From assembly GCA_018814025.1 (NCBI GenBank), contig JAHJAM010000017.1, positions 1 to 37,359 on the forward strand: a DNA stretch of 37,359 nucleotides, given 5' to 3'. A program made the translations under genes and the position numbers. Of the stretch, positions 1 to 5,027 are shown piece after piece. The stretch comes from Patescibacteria group bacterium. Lineage in GTDB: Bacteria > Patescibacteriota > Patescibacteriia > UBA9934 > GWF2-40-263. The stretch's first letter is position 1. Every line of letters starts with the position of its first letter. The notes below the pieces were generated by a model. The model was given only the letters and a program-made list of their open reading frames with translations, did no database searches and was not told where the DNA came from.

Positions 1-132
1 TATGTGGTTCGCCCCGGGTGGACCTACGAGGTCATCAACCTCGACGACCTGACCAAGGCCGTCGACAGGGAGGTCACCGTGATCGATGACCTCAAGAAGA
101 GCAGCAACAGCTACACTGTTCATCCGAGCTAA
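1..132 (+). CDS. C-terminal fragment of an unknown protein (window edge)
   Basis: An open frame runs from base 1 to a TAA at 130-132 and gives 43 residues, starting YVVRPGWTYEVINLDD and ending SYTVHPS. The start lies outside the window. Codon use (GTC, CTC, GAC, AAG, ACC) matches the other genes of the first 1.9 kb and differs from the core genes further on. The stop codon lies inside a perfect 10-bp inverted repeat (114-123 with 132-141). No family is recognised. Confidence 0.6.
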   Translation, partial: YVVRPGWTYEVINLDDLTKAVDREVTVIDDLKKSSNSYTVHPS

Positions 133-141
133 TGAACAGTG
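114..141 (+). other. Hairpin spanning a stop codon
   Basis: CACTGTTCAT (114-123) and ATGAACAGTG (132-141) are perfect reverse complements separated by 8 bases that include most of the TAA stop (130-132) of the upstream gene. No T-run follows, so it is not a typical intrinsic terminator. It is the first of a series of hairpins associated with stop codons in this region. Confidence 0.7.
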
Positions 142-247
142 CGGCTACCCACCAAACGCTCCGGCTTCCACAATATGCCGGGGAAGACCAAGCCCCCTCG
201 CTTGGACTAGTGGATCAATCGCCACGATAAACAAGATTGTTAACATA

Positions 248-312
248 CGCGGTTCGTCCCAGCCACCGCGCAAACAAAAAGCTGTTAGATAGGGAGACGA
301 CTCTTGTCTCCC
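248..312 (+). repeat. Hairpin-linker-hairpin module, copy A
   Basis: Stem CGCGG/CCGCG (248-252, 266-270), a 2-base gap, the linker AACAAAAAGCTGTTAG (273-288), 3 bases, then stem GGGAGAC/GTCTCCC (292-298, 306-312). Copy B at 422-488 has the same order and the same gaps with different stem sequences. Confidence 0.6.
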
Positions 313-313
313 C

Positions 314-343
314 AATCCCAGCGTTCGCAACTTTGGTTGTGGA
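314..343 (+). repeat. AATCCCAGCG hairpin motif, copy 1
   Basis: AATCCCAGCGTTCGCAAC (314-331) is followed by a TTTG loop and GTTGTGGA (336-343), forming an 8-bp stem with two G-T pairs, then ATGATGGACATTG. A second copy lies at 747-796 with a compensatory base-pair change. A more diverged relative is seen near 1924-1942. Confidence 0.55.
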
Positions 344-421
344 TGATGGACATTGGAAACAGCAGTTTCTGAACAGGCAAGGCGAGTTTCGCCGATAGTC
401 TGATCAGAAACTGATTGCATA

Positions 422-488
422 GGCGGTGACAGCGGTCCGCCAGAACAAAACGCTGTTAGCTTCGGAGGACACATTTCTGTGTCCTCCG
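422..488 (+). repeat. Hairpin-linker-hairpin module, copy B
   Basis: Stem GGCGG/CCGCC (422-426, 437-441), a 2-base gap, the linker AACAAAACGCTGTTAG (444-459), 3 bases, then a perfect 11-bp stem (463-473, 478-488) closed by a TTTC tetraloop. The linker matches copy A at 15 of 16 positions while both flanking stems differ. Confidence 0.6.
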
Positions 489-545
489 GTTCTCAGAATT
501 CAGAAAGAGATTTGTGGATTATGAGAACCACAAAAAGGAGGAGTG

Positions 546-716
546 ATGAAGAAGTTGCTTGGCATGATTGGGGGCGTGTTCTATGTTCCCTTCGCCTTGA
601 TTTTCGGAGTCGCGGCCCTGCTGTACGGGCTGGCCCTCCTGTTCCCAGTCGAGCGGCCCGTCCCCCGGCTCCCGCGCTTCATCCAGAAACATATCAACAT
701 CCGCTTTCACCCGTAG
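546..716 (+). CDS. Small membrane protein (56 aa), unknown
   Basis: The ATG at 546 follows an AAAAAGGAGG ribosome site (532-541) and gives MKKLLGMIGGVFYVPFALIF and so on, ending at TAG 714-716. Residues 3-33 are almost entirely hydrophobic, giving one or two membrane-spanning segments. The tail is basic and proline-rich (VERPVPRLPRFIQKH). An in-frame GTG lies directly upstream, but the ATG is better placed. It sits in a run of small genes with strong ribosome sites, and its last stop-codon base is also the first base of the hairpin at 716-743. No family is recognised. Phage-like or mobile-element origin is possible but not shown. Confidence 0.6.
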   Translation: MKKLLGMIGGVFYVPFALIFGVAALLYGLALLFPVERPVPRLPRFIQKHINIRFHP

Positions 717-743
717 GGAACGCGTGCAATTCTCCGCGTTCCC
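716..743 (+). other. Post-gene hairpin, copy 1 of 3
   Basis: GGGAACGCG (716-724) and CGCGTTCCC (735-743) form a perfect 9-bp stem with loop TGCAATTCTC. It starts on the last base of the TAG stop. Near-identical copies are at 1176-1203 and 1895-1922. There is no poly-T tract, which argues for an RNA-processing or stabilising element more than an intrinsic terminator. Confidence 0.65.
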
Positions 744-746
744 TTC

Positions 747-796
747 AATCCCAGCGTTCGCAATCCTGCCTGCCGGTAGGCAAGTTCGATTGTGAA
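747..796 (+). repeat. AATCCCAGCG hairpin motif, copy 2, with loop insertion
   Basis: AATCCCAGCGTTCGCAAT (747-764) pairs through TTCGCAAT with ATTGTGAA (789-796), then ATGATGGACATTG follows as in copy 1. The loop carries 24 bases (765-788) in place of 4, and these contain the near-palindrome TGCCTGCCGGTAGGCA. The closing pair is T-A here and C-G in copy 1. Confidence 0.55.
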
Positions 797-871
797 TGAT
801 GGACATTGAAGATAATCCGCCCAGACAATGGGTGGTTTCGGATATTACAGAAATCTCACAAGGAGGAGAAA

Positions 872-1165
872 ATGCAGTATCTCTGTGTTTACCGACATTG
901 TCGGAAGCGGAAGGAGGATGCCTTTTATGTGTCTTCGGACAACGGTTCCCAGATCTTTTTCTGGAATGCGGAGGCTTTGGCCGGAGTTAGGAAGGTCTCT
1001 GTTCCGAAAGGGCAGGATTTCTTTGTTTTTGAACAAGACGACACAGAGGTTCATATTGTCGTACGGACAATCACCGAAATGGTTGTCCGGAGGGCGATCG
1101 CTGTGGCCCTTTGTTGTTCGGTTAATGAGGTTGATCTGTGTCACACTCCAGATTTGGAGTACTGA
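872..1165 (+). CDS. Hypothetical protein (97 aa)
   Basis: The start at 872 is chosen because AAGGAGGAG lies just upstream (860-868). Longer in-frame starts such as 806 lack a site and would run through the repeat motif. The protein starts MQYLCVYRHCRKRKEDAF and ends VDLCHTPDLEY, with the TGA stop at 1163-1165. It has six cysteines and no signal peptide or membrane segment. The alternation of charged and hydrophobic residues suggests a small soluble alpha/beta domain, which is a weak inference. A 6-bp hairpin (1145-1150/1155-1160) lies 2 bases before the stop and the 28-base hairpin lies 10 bases after it. No family is recognised. Confidence 0.6.
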   Translation: MQYLCVYRHCRKRKEDAFYVSSDNGSQIFFWNAEALAGVRKVSVPKGQDFFVFEQDDTEVHIVVRTITEMVVRRAIAVALCCSVNEVDLCHTPDLEY

Positions 1166-1175
1166 TTACTTTTTC

Positions 1176-1203
1176 GGGAACGCGTGCTTTTCTCCACGTT
1201 CCC
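1176..1203 (+). other. Post-gene hairpin, copy 2 of 3
   Basis: Same as the hairpin at 716-743 except that one base on the 3' arm gives a C-A mismatch (GGGAACG pairs with CGTTCCC). The loop keeps the TGC...TCTC pattern. It ends 3 bases before the AGAAAGGAGGG ribosome site of the next gene. Confidence 0.65.
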
Positions 1204-1220
1204 TTCAGAAAGGAGGGTAA

Positions 1221-1670
1221 ATGGAGCGTTTTGCCAACGTGCTACGTATCGTGTCGAGGTTGGAGATCGATGACACTGACTCGGACGAGAAGGCGCTTTT
1301 GAAGCGTCATCTACAGCACGGCAACATCTCTACGCATCGGGACAAGCTTTACAAGAAGCATCTCAAGATGCTGGAGGAGAAGAAGGCGGTCAGACGACGG
1401 GAATGGGTTCGGACGGTGTTCAAGAAGTGCGCCTCTTGGAGCCTGGCTTTGCTGGTCTTGGTGACCGTGGCCGGGAACCTATACGTGTTCGTCCTGGTCG
1501 GCGATCTGACGCAGGCGGCACCCCCAAGCGTGGCTGAGCCACTGAAGCCGACGGTTCAGGACAGTGCGACGGCCGGTTTGATCCTGAAAAACGAGACCGC
1601 GGTCTGTCCGAACGGCTTCACCGTGGCGATGAATCAGCGTACGGCCTACTGTCTGCTCGACGGTGGTTAG
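1221..1670 (+). CDS. Single-pass membrane protein (149 aa), unknown
   Basis: The start at 1221 follows AGAAAGGAGGG. The protein has a charged N-terminal part of about 70 residues rich in Lys, Arg and Glu (probably helical), one hydrophobic segment at about 73-94 (SLALLVLVTVAGNLYVFVLV), then a tail of about 55 residues with two cysteines (AVCPNG and AYCLL). The positive charges before the segment predict the N-terminus inside and the C-terminal tail outside. The TAG stop (1668-1670) lies inside a hairpin closed by a GAAA tetraloop. No family is recognised. Confidence 0.65.
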   Translation: MERFANVLRIVSRLEIDDTDSDEKALLKRHLQHGNISTHRDKLYKKHLKMLEEKKAVRRREWVRTVFKKCASWSLALLVLVTVAGNLYVFVLVGDLTQAAPPSVAEPLKPTVQDSATAGLILKNETAVCPNGFTVAMNQRTAYCLLDGG

Positions 1671-1682
1671 GAAACTACCACC
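1662..1682 (+). other. GAAA-capped hairpin over a stop codon
   Basis: GGTGGT, a bulged T, and AG (1662-1670) pair with CTACCACC (1675-1682) around a GAAA tetraloop (1671-1674). The TAG stop of the upstream gene forms the top of the 5' arm. The next ribosome site (CGGAGGG) begins right after the stem. Confidence 0.6.
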
Positions 1683-1691
1683 GGAGGGAAC

Positions 1692-1826
1692 ATGGCCACG
1701 ATGTCAAACATGAACGGAGATGGCATTGTAATCGGCGGAATCGGCACGTGGTCACTGCCGAAAATGAAGGGCGCATCGTCGGATCAGACGACAGGAGAAA
1801 ATGCAGGTCCGAAATCTGCAATTTGA
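1692..1826 (+). CDS. Possible small protein (44 aa)
   Basis: The ATG at 1692 follows CGGAGGGAAC and encodes MATMSNMNGDGIVIGGIGTW and on to TGA at 1824-1826. It is glycine- and serine-rich with no recognisable domain. Its support is the ribosome site and its position in the run of small genes. A short TGCAG/CTGCA hairpin (1802-1806/1816-1820) precedes its stop. It could also be a non-functional reading frame. Confidence 0.4.
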   Translation: MATMSNMNGDGIVIGGIGTWSLPKMKGASSDQTTGENAGPKSAI

Positions 1827-1878
1827 TCCTGACGCTGAAGTCCGGCCTGCTCGCCTAATGACCCAAGACGATATTTGA
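1801..1878 (+). CDS. Possible micro-protein (25 aa) overlapping the previous gene
   Basis: The ATG at 1801 has the same GGAGAAAATG start context as the gene at 872, and the frame ends at TGA 1876-1878 (MQVRNLQFDPDAEVRPARLM...). It overlaps the 44-aa frame by 26 bases, which would fit translational coupling. Coding evidence is weak because of its length. Confidence 0.3.
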   Translation: MQVRNLQFDPDAEVRPARLMTQDDI

Positions 1879-1894
1879 AACCTTCCTTGCTTTC

Positions 1895-1922
1895 GGGAAC
1901 GCGTGCTTATCTCCGCGTTCCC
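1895..1922 (+). other. Post-gene hairpin, copy 3 of 3
   Basis: GGGAACGCG (1895-1903) and CGCGTTCCC (1914-1922) with loop TGCTTATCTC. The stem is identical to the copy at 716-743. It is followed by ATCCCCAGAGTTTGCGAG, a diverged form of the motif that follows the first copy. Confidence 0.65.
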
Positions 1923-1942
1923 TGATCCCCAGAGTTTGCGAG

Positions 1943-1987
1943 ACCCCCTCCCGACCTCCCCCTTGGTAAGGGGGAGGAGAACGAGGG
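1943..1987 (+). repeat. GC-rich TTGGTAA palindromic repeat
   Basis: CCTCCCCCTT (1955-1964) pairs perfectly with AAGGGGGAGG (1968-1977) around GGT, with flanking ACCCCCTCCC/GAGGGA. It belongs to the same family as the copies at 2057-2105, 2413-2546 and 2892-3091. It marks the boundary between the small-gene region and the core-style genes. Confidence 0.7.
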
Positions 1988-2017
1988 AATCGCAGGTTCT
2001 GACTGATCATTCAAATA

Positions 2018-2050
2018 AACAAAAAACACCCTTCGGGGTGTTTTTTGTTT
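2018..2050. terminator. Bidirectional intrinsic terminator
   Basis: ACAAAAAACACCC and GGGTGTTTTTTGT form a long stem with a TTCG tetraloop, A-rich on one side and T-rich on the other. It can stop the small-gene transcript from the left. Confidence 0.8.
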
Positions 2051-2056
2051 GAAACG

Positions 2057-2105
2057 ATAACCCCCCCGGCCCCCTCCTTGGTAAGGAGGGGGGGAGACGC
2101 AGGAT
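2057..2105 (+). repeat. GC-rich TTGGTAA palindromic repeat
   Basis: Another family copy, with CCCCCTCCTT and AAGGAGGGGG arms around GGT and the trailing GAGACGCAGGA that recurs after most copies. Confidence 0.7.
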
Positions 2106-2110
2106 TATGG

Positions 2111-2116
2111 TATGAT
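2111..2116 (+). promoter_or_regulatory. -10 element of smr, probably leaderless
   Basis: TATGAT ends 8 bases before the ATG at 2125, so initiation would fall at or next to the start codon. No clear -35 hexamer is seen because the palindromic repeat occupies that place. Confidence 0.45.
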
Positions 2117-2124
2117 TTTTGGAT

Positions 2125-2412
2125 ATGAATAATGAATCATTAATAGTCGGTGCGGAGATGGGCGGGGAAGTGACGCAGATTGATTTGCACGGATCGGGAG
2201 TGGATGAAGCCGTGCGCGAGCTGGATATTTTTATTTCGCAAGAATTGGCTCGGGGCGAGCGGGTGGTAAAGATTGTGCACGGGCGCGGAACCGGCAAGCT
2301 GCGCGAGGCGATTCACGCTCATTTAAAGACTAACAATTTAGTGGATTTTTGGCGGGATAGCATGGAGTTGAATGAGATCGGCGGCGTGACTTATGCAGTA
2401 TTAAGCGAGTAA
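2125..2412 (+). CDS. Stand-alone Smr-domain protein
   Basis: A 95-residue protein made almost only of a Smr domain, the C-terminal nuclease or nucleic-acid-binding module of MutS2. It shows the family's LDLHG motif as IDLHG (residues about 19-23) and the HGRG core as VKIVHGRGTGKLREAI. Single-domain Smr proteins nick or bind branched DNA or RNA; the target here is unknown. The ATG at 2125 is preferred to the TTG at 2119 because a TATGAT -10 lies 8 bases upstream. It is flanked by GC-rich palindromic repeats on both sides and stands alone. Confidence 0.88.
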   Translation: MNNESLIVGAEMGGEVTQIDLHGSGVDEAVRELDIFISQELARGERVVKIVHGRGTGKLREAIHAHLKTNNLVDFWRDSMELNEIGGVTYAVLSE

Positions 2413-2546
2413 CCCCCCGGCCCCCTCCTTGGTAAGGAGGGGGAGAGATGGAACAAGTGATTGGTAAGGAGGGGGAGAGACGCAATTTTTTATTCTCATT
2501 TATATACTCCTCCCCCTTACCAAGGGGGAGGTTGGGAGGGGGTTAA
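2413..2546 (+). repeat. Inverted pair of GC-rich palindromic repeats
   Basis: One full copy plus a partial copy (TTGGTAAGGAGGGGGAGAGA at 2461-2480) read in one direction, and an opposite-direction copy (CCTCCCCCTTACCAAGG and onward) lies at about 2507-2546. The opposing copies can form a large stem-loop. A TATACT (2503-2508) between them could be a -10 for the next gene, and the GGGAGGGGG of the last copy serves as that gene's Shine-Dalgarno-like sequence. Confidence 0.7.
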
Positions 2547-2548
2547 GT

Positions 2549-2947
2549 ATGACCGAGTTATTTAATCAAAAGCTGCAAACTCCTCTTCGTAAGAAGTTGA
2601 GGAAAGATAATCCATCAGCTGAATATTTGCTTTGGATGTATTTAAGAAAGAAGCAACTTGATTTTCGATTCAGAAGACAGTTTGGAATCGGTACTTTTGT
2701 GGTTGATTTTTATTGTCCAAAAGCGAAATTAGTGATTGAGGTTGATGGCGATACTCATTATCAAAAACAAACACCGGATCAATATGATGTCGAGAGACAG
2801 AGGTACATTGAATCGAAAGGTTTAAAAGTATTGCGTTTCACTAATTTAGATGTTTATCGAAATATCGAGGGTGTGATCCAGGTGATACGAGATAACCTCC
2901 CCCCGGCCCCCTCCTTGGTAAGGAGGGGGAGAGACGCTCAGGAATAA
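2549..2947 (+). CDS. DUF559 (Vsr/restriction-like) endonuclease-fold protein
   Basis: A 132-residue protein of the DUF559 family, related to the very-short-patch repair endonuclease fold. Family features seen are ARLLW-like SAEYLLWMYLRKKQ (about 23-36), FRRQFGIGTFVVDFYCP (about 41-57), then LVIEVDGDTHY (about 61-71), in which D52, E64 and D66 fit the PD-(D/E)xK active-site pattern. The domain ends near residue 115. The last residues, LPPAPSLVRRGRDAQE, are encoded by the first palindromic repeat copy of the downstream tandem array, which also supplies the TAA stop. The ribosome site likewise comes from an upstream repeat. Substrate unknown. Confidence 0.82.
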   Translation: MTELFNQKLQTPLRKKLRKDNPSAEYLLWMYLRKKQLDFRFRRQFGIGTFVVDFYCPKAKLVIEVDGDTHYQKQTPDQYDVERQRYIESKGLKVLRFTNLDVYRNIEGVIQVIRDNLPPAPSLVRRGRDAQE

Positions 2948-3091
2948 CCTCCCCCCGGCCCCTCCTTGGTAAGGAGGGGGAGAGACGCTCAGGAATAACC
3001 TCCCCCCGGCCCCCTCCTTGGTAAGGAGGGGGAGAGACGCTCAGGAATAACCTCCCCCCGGCCCCTCCTTGGTAAGGAGGGGGAGAGACGA
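2892..3091 (+). repeat. Four-copy tandem array of the GC-rich palindromic repeat
   Basis: Copies begin at 2892, 2944, 2995 and 3047, each starting ATAACCTCC and containing the CCTCCTTGGTAAGGAGG palindrome followed by GAGACG. Copies 1 and 3 have five C before TCC, and copies 2 and 4 have four, so the array looks like a duplicated two-copy unit of 103 bases. The first copy is read as the end of the DUF559 gene. Confidence 0.85.
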
Positions 3092-3093
3092 GC

Positions 3094-3122
3094 TTGGATA
3101 AACACTTTTTTTAGCGTAAAAT
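3094..3122 (+). promoter_or_regulatory. Promoter of the HD-domain gene (leaderless)
   Basis: TTGGAT (3094-3099), 17 bases, TAAAAT (3117-3122), then 9 bases to the ATG at 3132. Initiation at the usual distance would place the transcript start at the start codon. Confidence 0.55.
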
Positions 3123-3131
3123 GGTAGCAAT

Positions 3132-4361
3132 ATGTGGAGAATGGAAACTTACAAAAAAGAGCGGGACAGCGAGTTTTTGGATGGGCTCATGGAGCGGATC
3201 GAAATGAACCAGCATCTTTGGCAAAAAGCCGAAGCGCTTTTGTCCGGGGTAGCCAAGCAGGAGCCTTTGTTCGCGGATGCTTTGCGCACGCCGCAGTCGC
3301 CGCACTATCATGCCGAGGGGCCGACCTTGCAGCACCACTTGCGATTGATGTTGATGGTTTTGTACGCGGTGGCGGAAGGCAAGTTATCGTTACTGGATAT
3401 TGAAGAATTCCGCCGAATGAAGGAATACGAAGGAGAGATTAAGGAATTGGAGCAAACGATTCGCGAGTCCGCGGCTTTGTTTGAAGCTTTTATCTTGTGC
3501 CACGACGCGGCCAAATGGGCGAGCGTGTTTTTTTCCGCGCCCAAAGGCAGCCGCGGCGAGCAATTGGGTTTTGATATGGACTTGATGTTTAAGTGGGATG
3601 AATTCGGGGCCAGTGAGCGGGCCAAAGCAAGGGAAAAGTATTTATTGTTGTTTGATGATTTTGTGCGCGAGCATCCGGGCGAGAATGAAGAGTCGATTGA
3701 AGCGCAGTTTTATCTTTACTACGGAATCCGCGTGCATTATCCAGGCCATGAACGAGCGATTCATACGCCGGTGTATCGGCATTTGTTGGAGCGAGTCGGG
3801 GTGGCCCACGGTTTAAGCGAGCAAGACAGAGTTTTGCTGGAAGATTTAATCGGCCATCATCAAATCGGCGAGCAGTTCAATGAGGTACGGCCGGAAGGCA
3901 TCCGCAAGCTGATGCATTTCGCGCAGGCGCGCGGCTATGACAGCGACGATTTCATCGACCGGCTGCAAGCTGGCGTATTCTTGGATATGGTCAGCGCTTC
4001 CAAGCGCTTGGCGCCGCACGGCACTTGGCGCGATCCATCGGTTTTGATCAATTTTTTGCGTTCGGAACACGAGTATCAGCCCGGACGCCGGCAAGAGAAA
4101 CTGCTGAGGCGCGAAGCAGAAGCCAAGCGAGAGCAAAATCGGCTGTTTCGAGAAGTGGGCCTGGACGGCGTGGCTTTGATGGAATTGTTTGAGATGGATC
4201 CGGGTCCGCAATTCGGCAAAGTGATGCGCAAAGTACACAATGCGATTGCGGGCAAAGAAGAAATACCGGAGTGGCCCAATCAAAAAGTCGCTAATGAGAT
4301 GAAAACTCGCGTGGCTCAATATTATTCAAGAGCGTTTGATCAGGGAGGGGATGGAGATTAG
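3132..4361 (+). CDS. HD-domain protein with a CCA-enzyme-like C-terminus
   Basis: A 409-residue soluble protein. An HD-type metal-binding pattern is visible: H60 in YHAEGPTLQHH, then CHDAAK with H124-D125, and LIGHHQIGEQF with H242-H243. Near the C-terminus LMELFEMDPGPQFGKVMRKV (about 349-368) resembles the conserved C-terminal helix region of class II CCA-adding enzymes and poly(A) polymerases, but there is no nucleotidyltransferase head domain. A complete cca gene lies at 31911-33278. Metal-dependent phosphohydrolase activity is likely from the HD motif; the substrate is unknown, with RNA a guess from the C-terminus. ruvA follows after 3 bases and is probably cotranscribed. Confidence 0.72.
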   Translation: MWRMETYKKERDSEFLDGLMERIEMNQHLWQKAEALLSGVAKQEPLFADALRTPQSPHYHAEGPTLQHHLRLMLMVLYAVAEGKLSLLDIEEFRRMKEYEGEIKELEQTIRESAALFEAFILCHDAAKWASVFFSAPKGSRGEQLGFDMDLMFKWDEFGASERAKAREKYLLLFDDFVREHPGENEESIEAQFYLYYGIRVHYPGHERAIHTPVYRHLLERVGVAHGLSEQDRVLLEDLIGHHQIGEQFNEVRPEGIRKLMHFAQARGYDSDDFIDRLQAGVFLDMVSASKRLAPHGTWRDPSVLINFLRSEHEYQPGRRQEKLLRREAEAKREQNRLFREVGLDGVALMELFEMDPGPQFGKVMRKVHNAIAGKEEIPEWPNQKVANEMKTRVAQYYSRAFDQGGDGD

Positions 4362-4364
4362 ATT

Positions 4365-4910
4365 ATGATGATATTACTTCGCGGCACAGTGCATTATCGG
4401 GGGAAGAATTTTGTGATTGTGGAGCAGGGAGGGATGGGACACCGAATCGTTTTGCCCGAGGATGCGGTCAGGGATTTCGACGGGGAAGTGGTATTTTATG
4501 TGCATGAAGCCATTCGGGAGAGCGAGCGGGAATTTTTCGGCTTTCGTACCATTGGCGACTTGGAAATGTTTTGGAAATTAATCGGCATTTCCGGCGTGGG
4601 GCCGCGCGTGGGCCAGAAAATTATATATTCCGGTTCCGGGGATGAGATTCGCATGAAAATCATGAGCGGGGACTTGGTATTTTTAACCAGCATCCCGGGC
4701 ATCGGCAATAAAACCGCGCAAAAAATTATTCTGGAGCTGAAAGGCGCGTTGGCGGAGGAGCCGGCAGCGGTCAATTATGACCAGGACGCGTTCGAAGCCT
4801 TGCTGGGATTAGGGTATACTAAAAAACAAGCACAAGAGGCTTTGGTGGAAACTGAAGCGGAAAATACGGATGATCGCATCAGGCAAGCACTCAAATATTT
4901 AGCAAAATAA
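4365..4910 (+). CDS. ruvA: Holliday junction branch migration protein RuvA
   Basis: RuvA binds four-way DNA junctions as a tetramer and loads the RuvB motor during recombination and repair. The 181-residue sequence shows the N-terminal OB fold (MILLRGTVHYRGKNFVIVEQ), two helix-hairpin-helix motifs (GISGVGPRVGQKI and IPGIGNKTAQKIILELK) and a C-terminal domain III (ALLGLGYTKKQAQEAL) joined by a short linker. It is somewhat shorter than the roughly 200-residue enterobacterial protein. ATG codons at 4365 and 4368 are both possible starts. It is coupled to the HD-domain gene just upstream; ruvB and ruvC are not in the window. Confidence 0.93.
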   Translation: MMILLRGTVHYRGKNFVIVEQGGMGHRIVLPEDAVRDFDGEVVFYVHEAIRESEREFFGFRTIGDLEMFWKLIGISGVGPRVGQKIIYSGSGDEIRMKIMSGDLVFLTSIPGIGNKTAQKIILELKGALAEEPAAVNYDQDAFEALLGLGYTKKQAQEALVETEAENTDDRIRQALKYLAK

Positions 4911-4920
4911 TAAACATTTT

Positions 4921-5016
4921 CGTCATTGCGAGGAGCTTATCTCTTTGCAGCGACGAAGCAATCTCGAGTCACTTGAGATTGCCGCGCGTCGATGAATAAC
5001 TCCGCTCGCAATGACG
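4921..5016. repeat. CGTCATTGCGAG interspersed inverted repeat
   Basis: CGTCATTGCGAG (4921-4932) and CTCGCAATGACG (5005-5016) are perfect outer inverted ends. Inside are GCAATCTC (4958-4965) and GAGATTGC (4975-4982), with CGACG/CGTCG between them. This type of nested palindrome is widely dispersed in many bacterial genomes. It fills the gap between ruvA and the next gene. Confidence 0.8.
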
Positions 5017-5027
5017 AGTAGAATAAT

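Larger units (their letters stand above)
133..545 (+). ncRNA. Highly structured non-coding stretch (candidate RNA or leader)
   Basis: These 413 bases have no convincing gene but are packed with local inverted repeats. In order: 159-165/177-183 (with one G-T pair), 188-193/200-205, 248-252/266-270, 292-298/306-312, 324-331/336-343, 363-372/404-413 enclosing 381-385/389-393, 422-426/437-441, 463-473/478-488 and 488-495/522-529. The last stem ends just before the ribosome site of the next small gene. Two segments (248-312 and 422-488) share the same architecture. It could be a stable ncRNA, a long structured 5' leader, or a set of processing sites in a polycistronic transcript. The strand is inferred from the flanking + genes. 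Confidence 0.4.

Noticed and set aside
86-474. Open frames on both strands in the left non-coding block
   Set aside because: They overlap the hairpins, lack ribosome sites and have low-complexity translations. The real genes start at 546 and 872 with clear AGGAGG sites.
2892-3091. CRISPR array
   Set aside because: The repeats are contiguous GC-rich palindromes with no unique spacers, and no cas gene is nearby.
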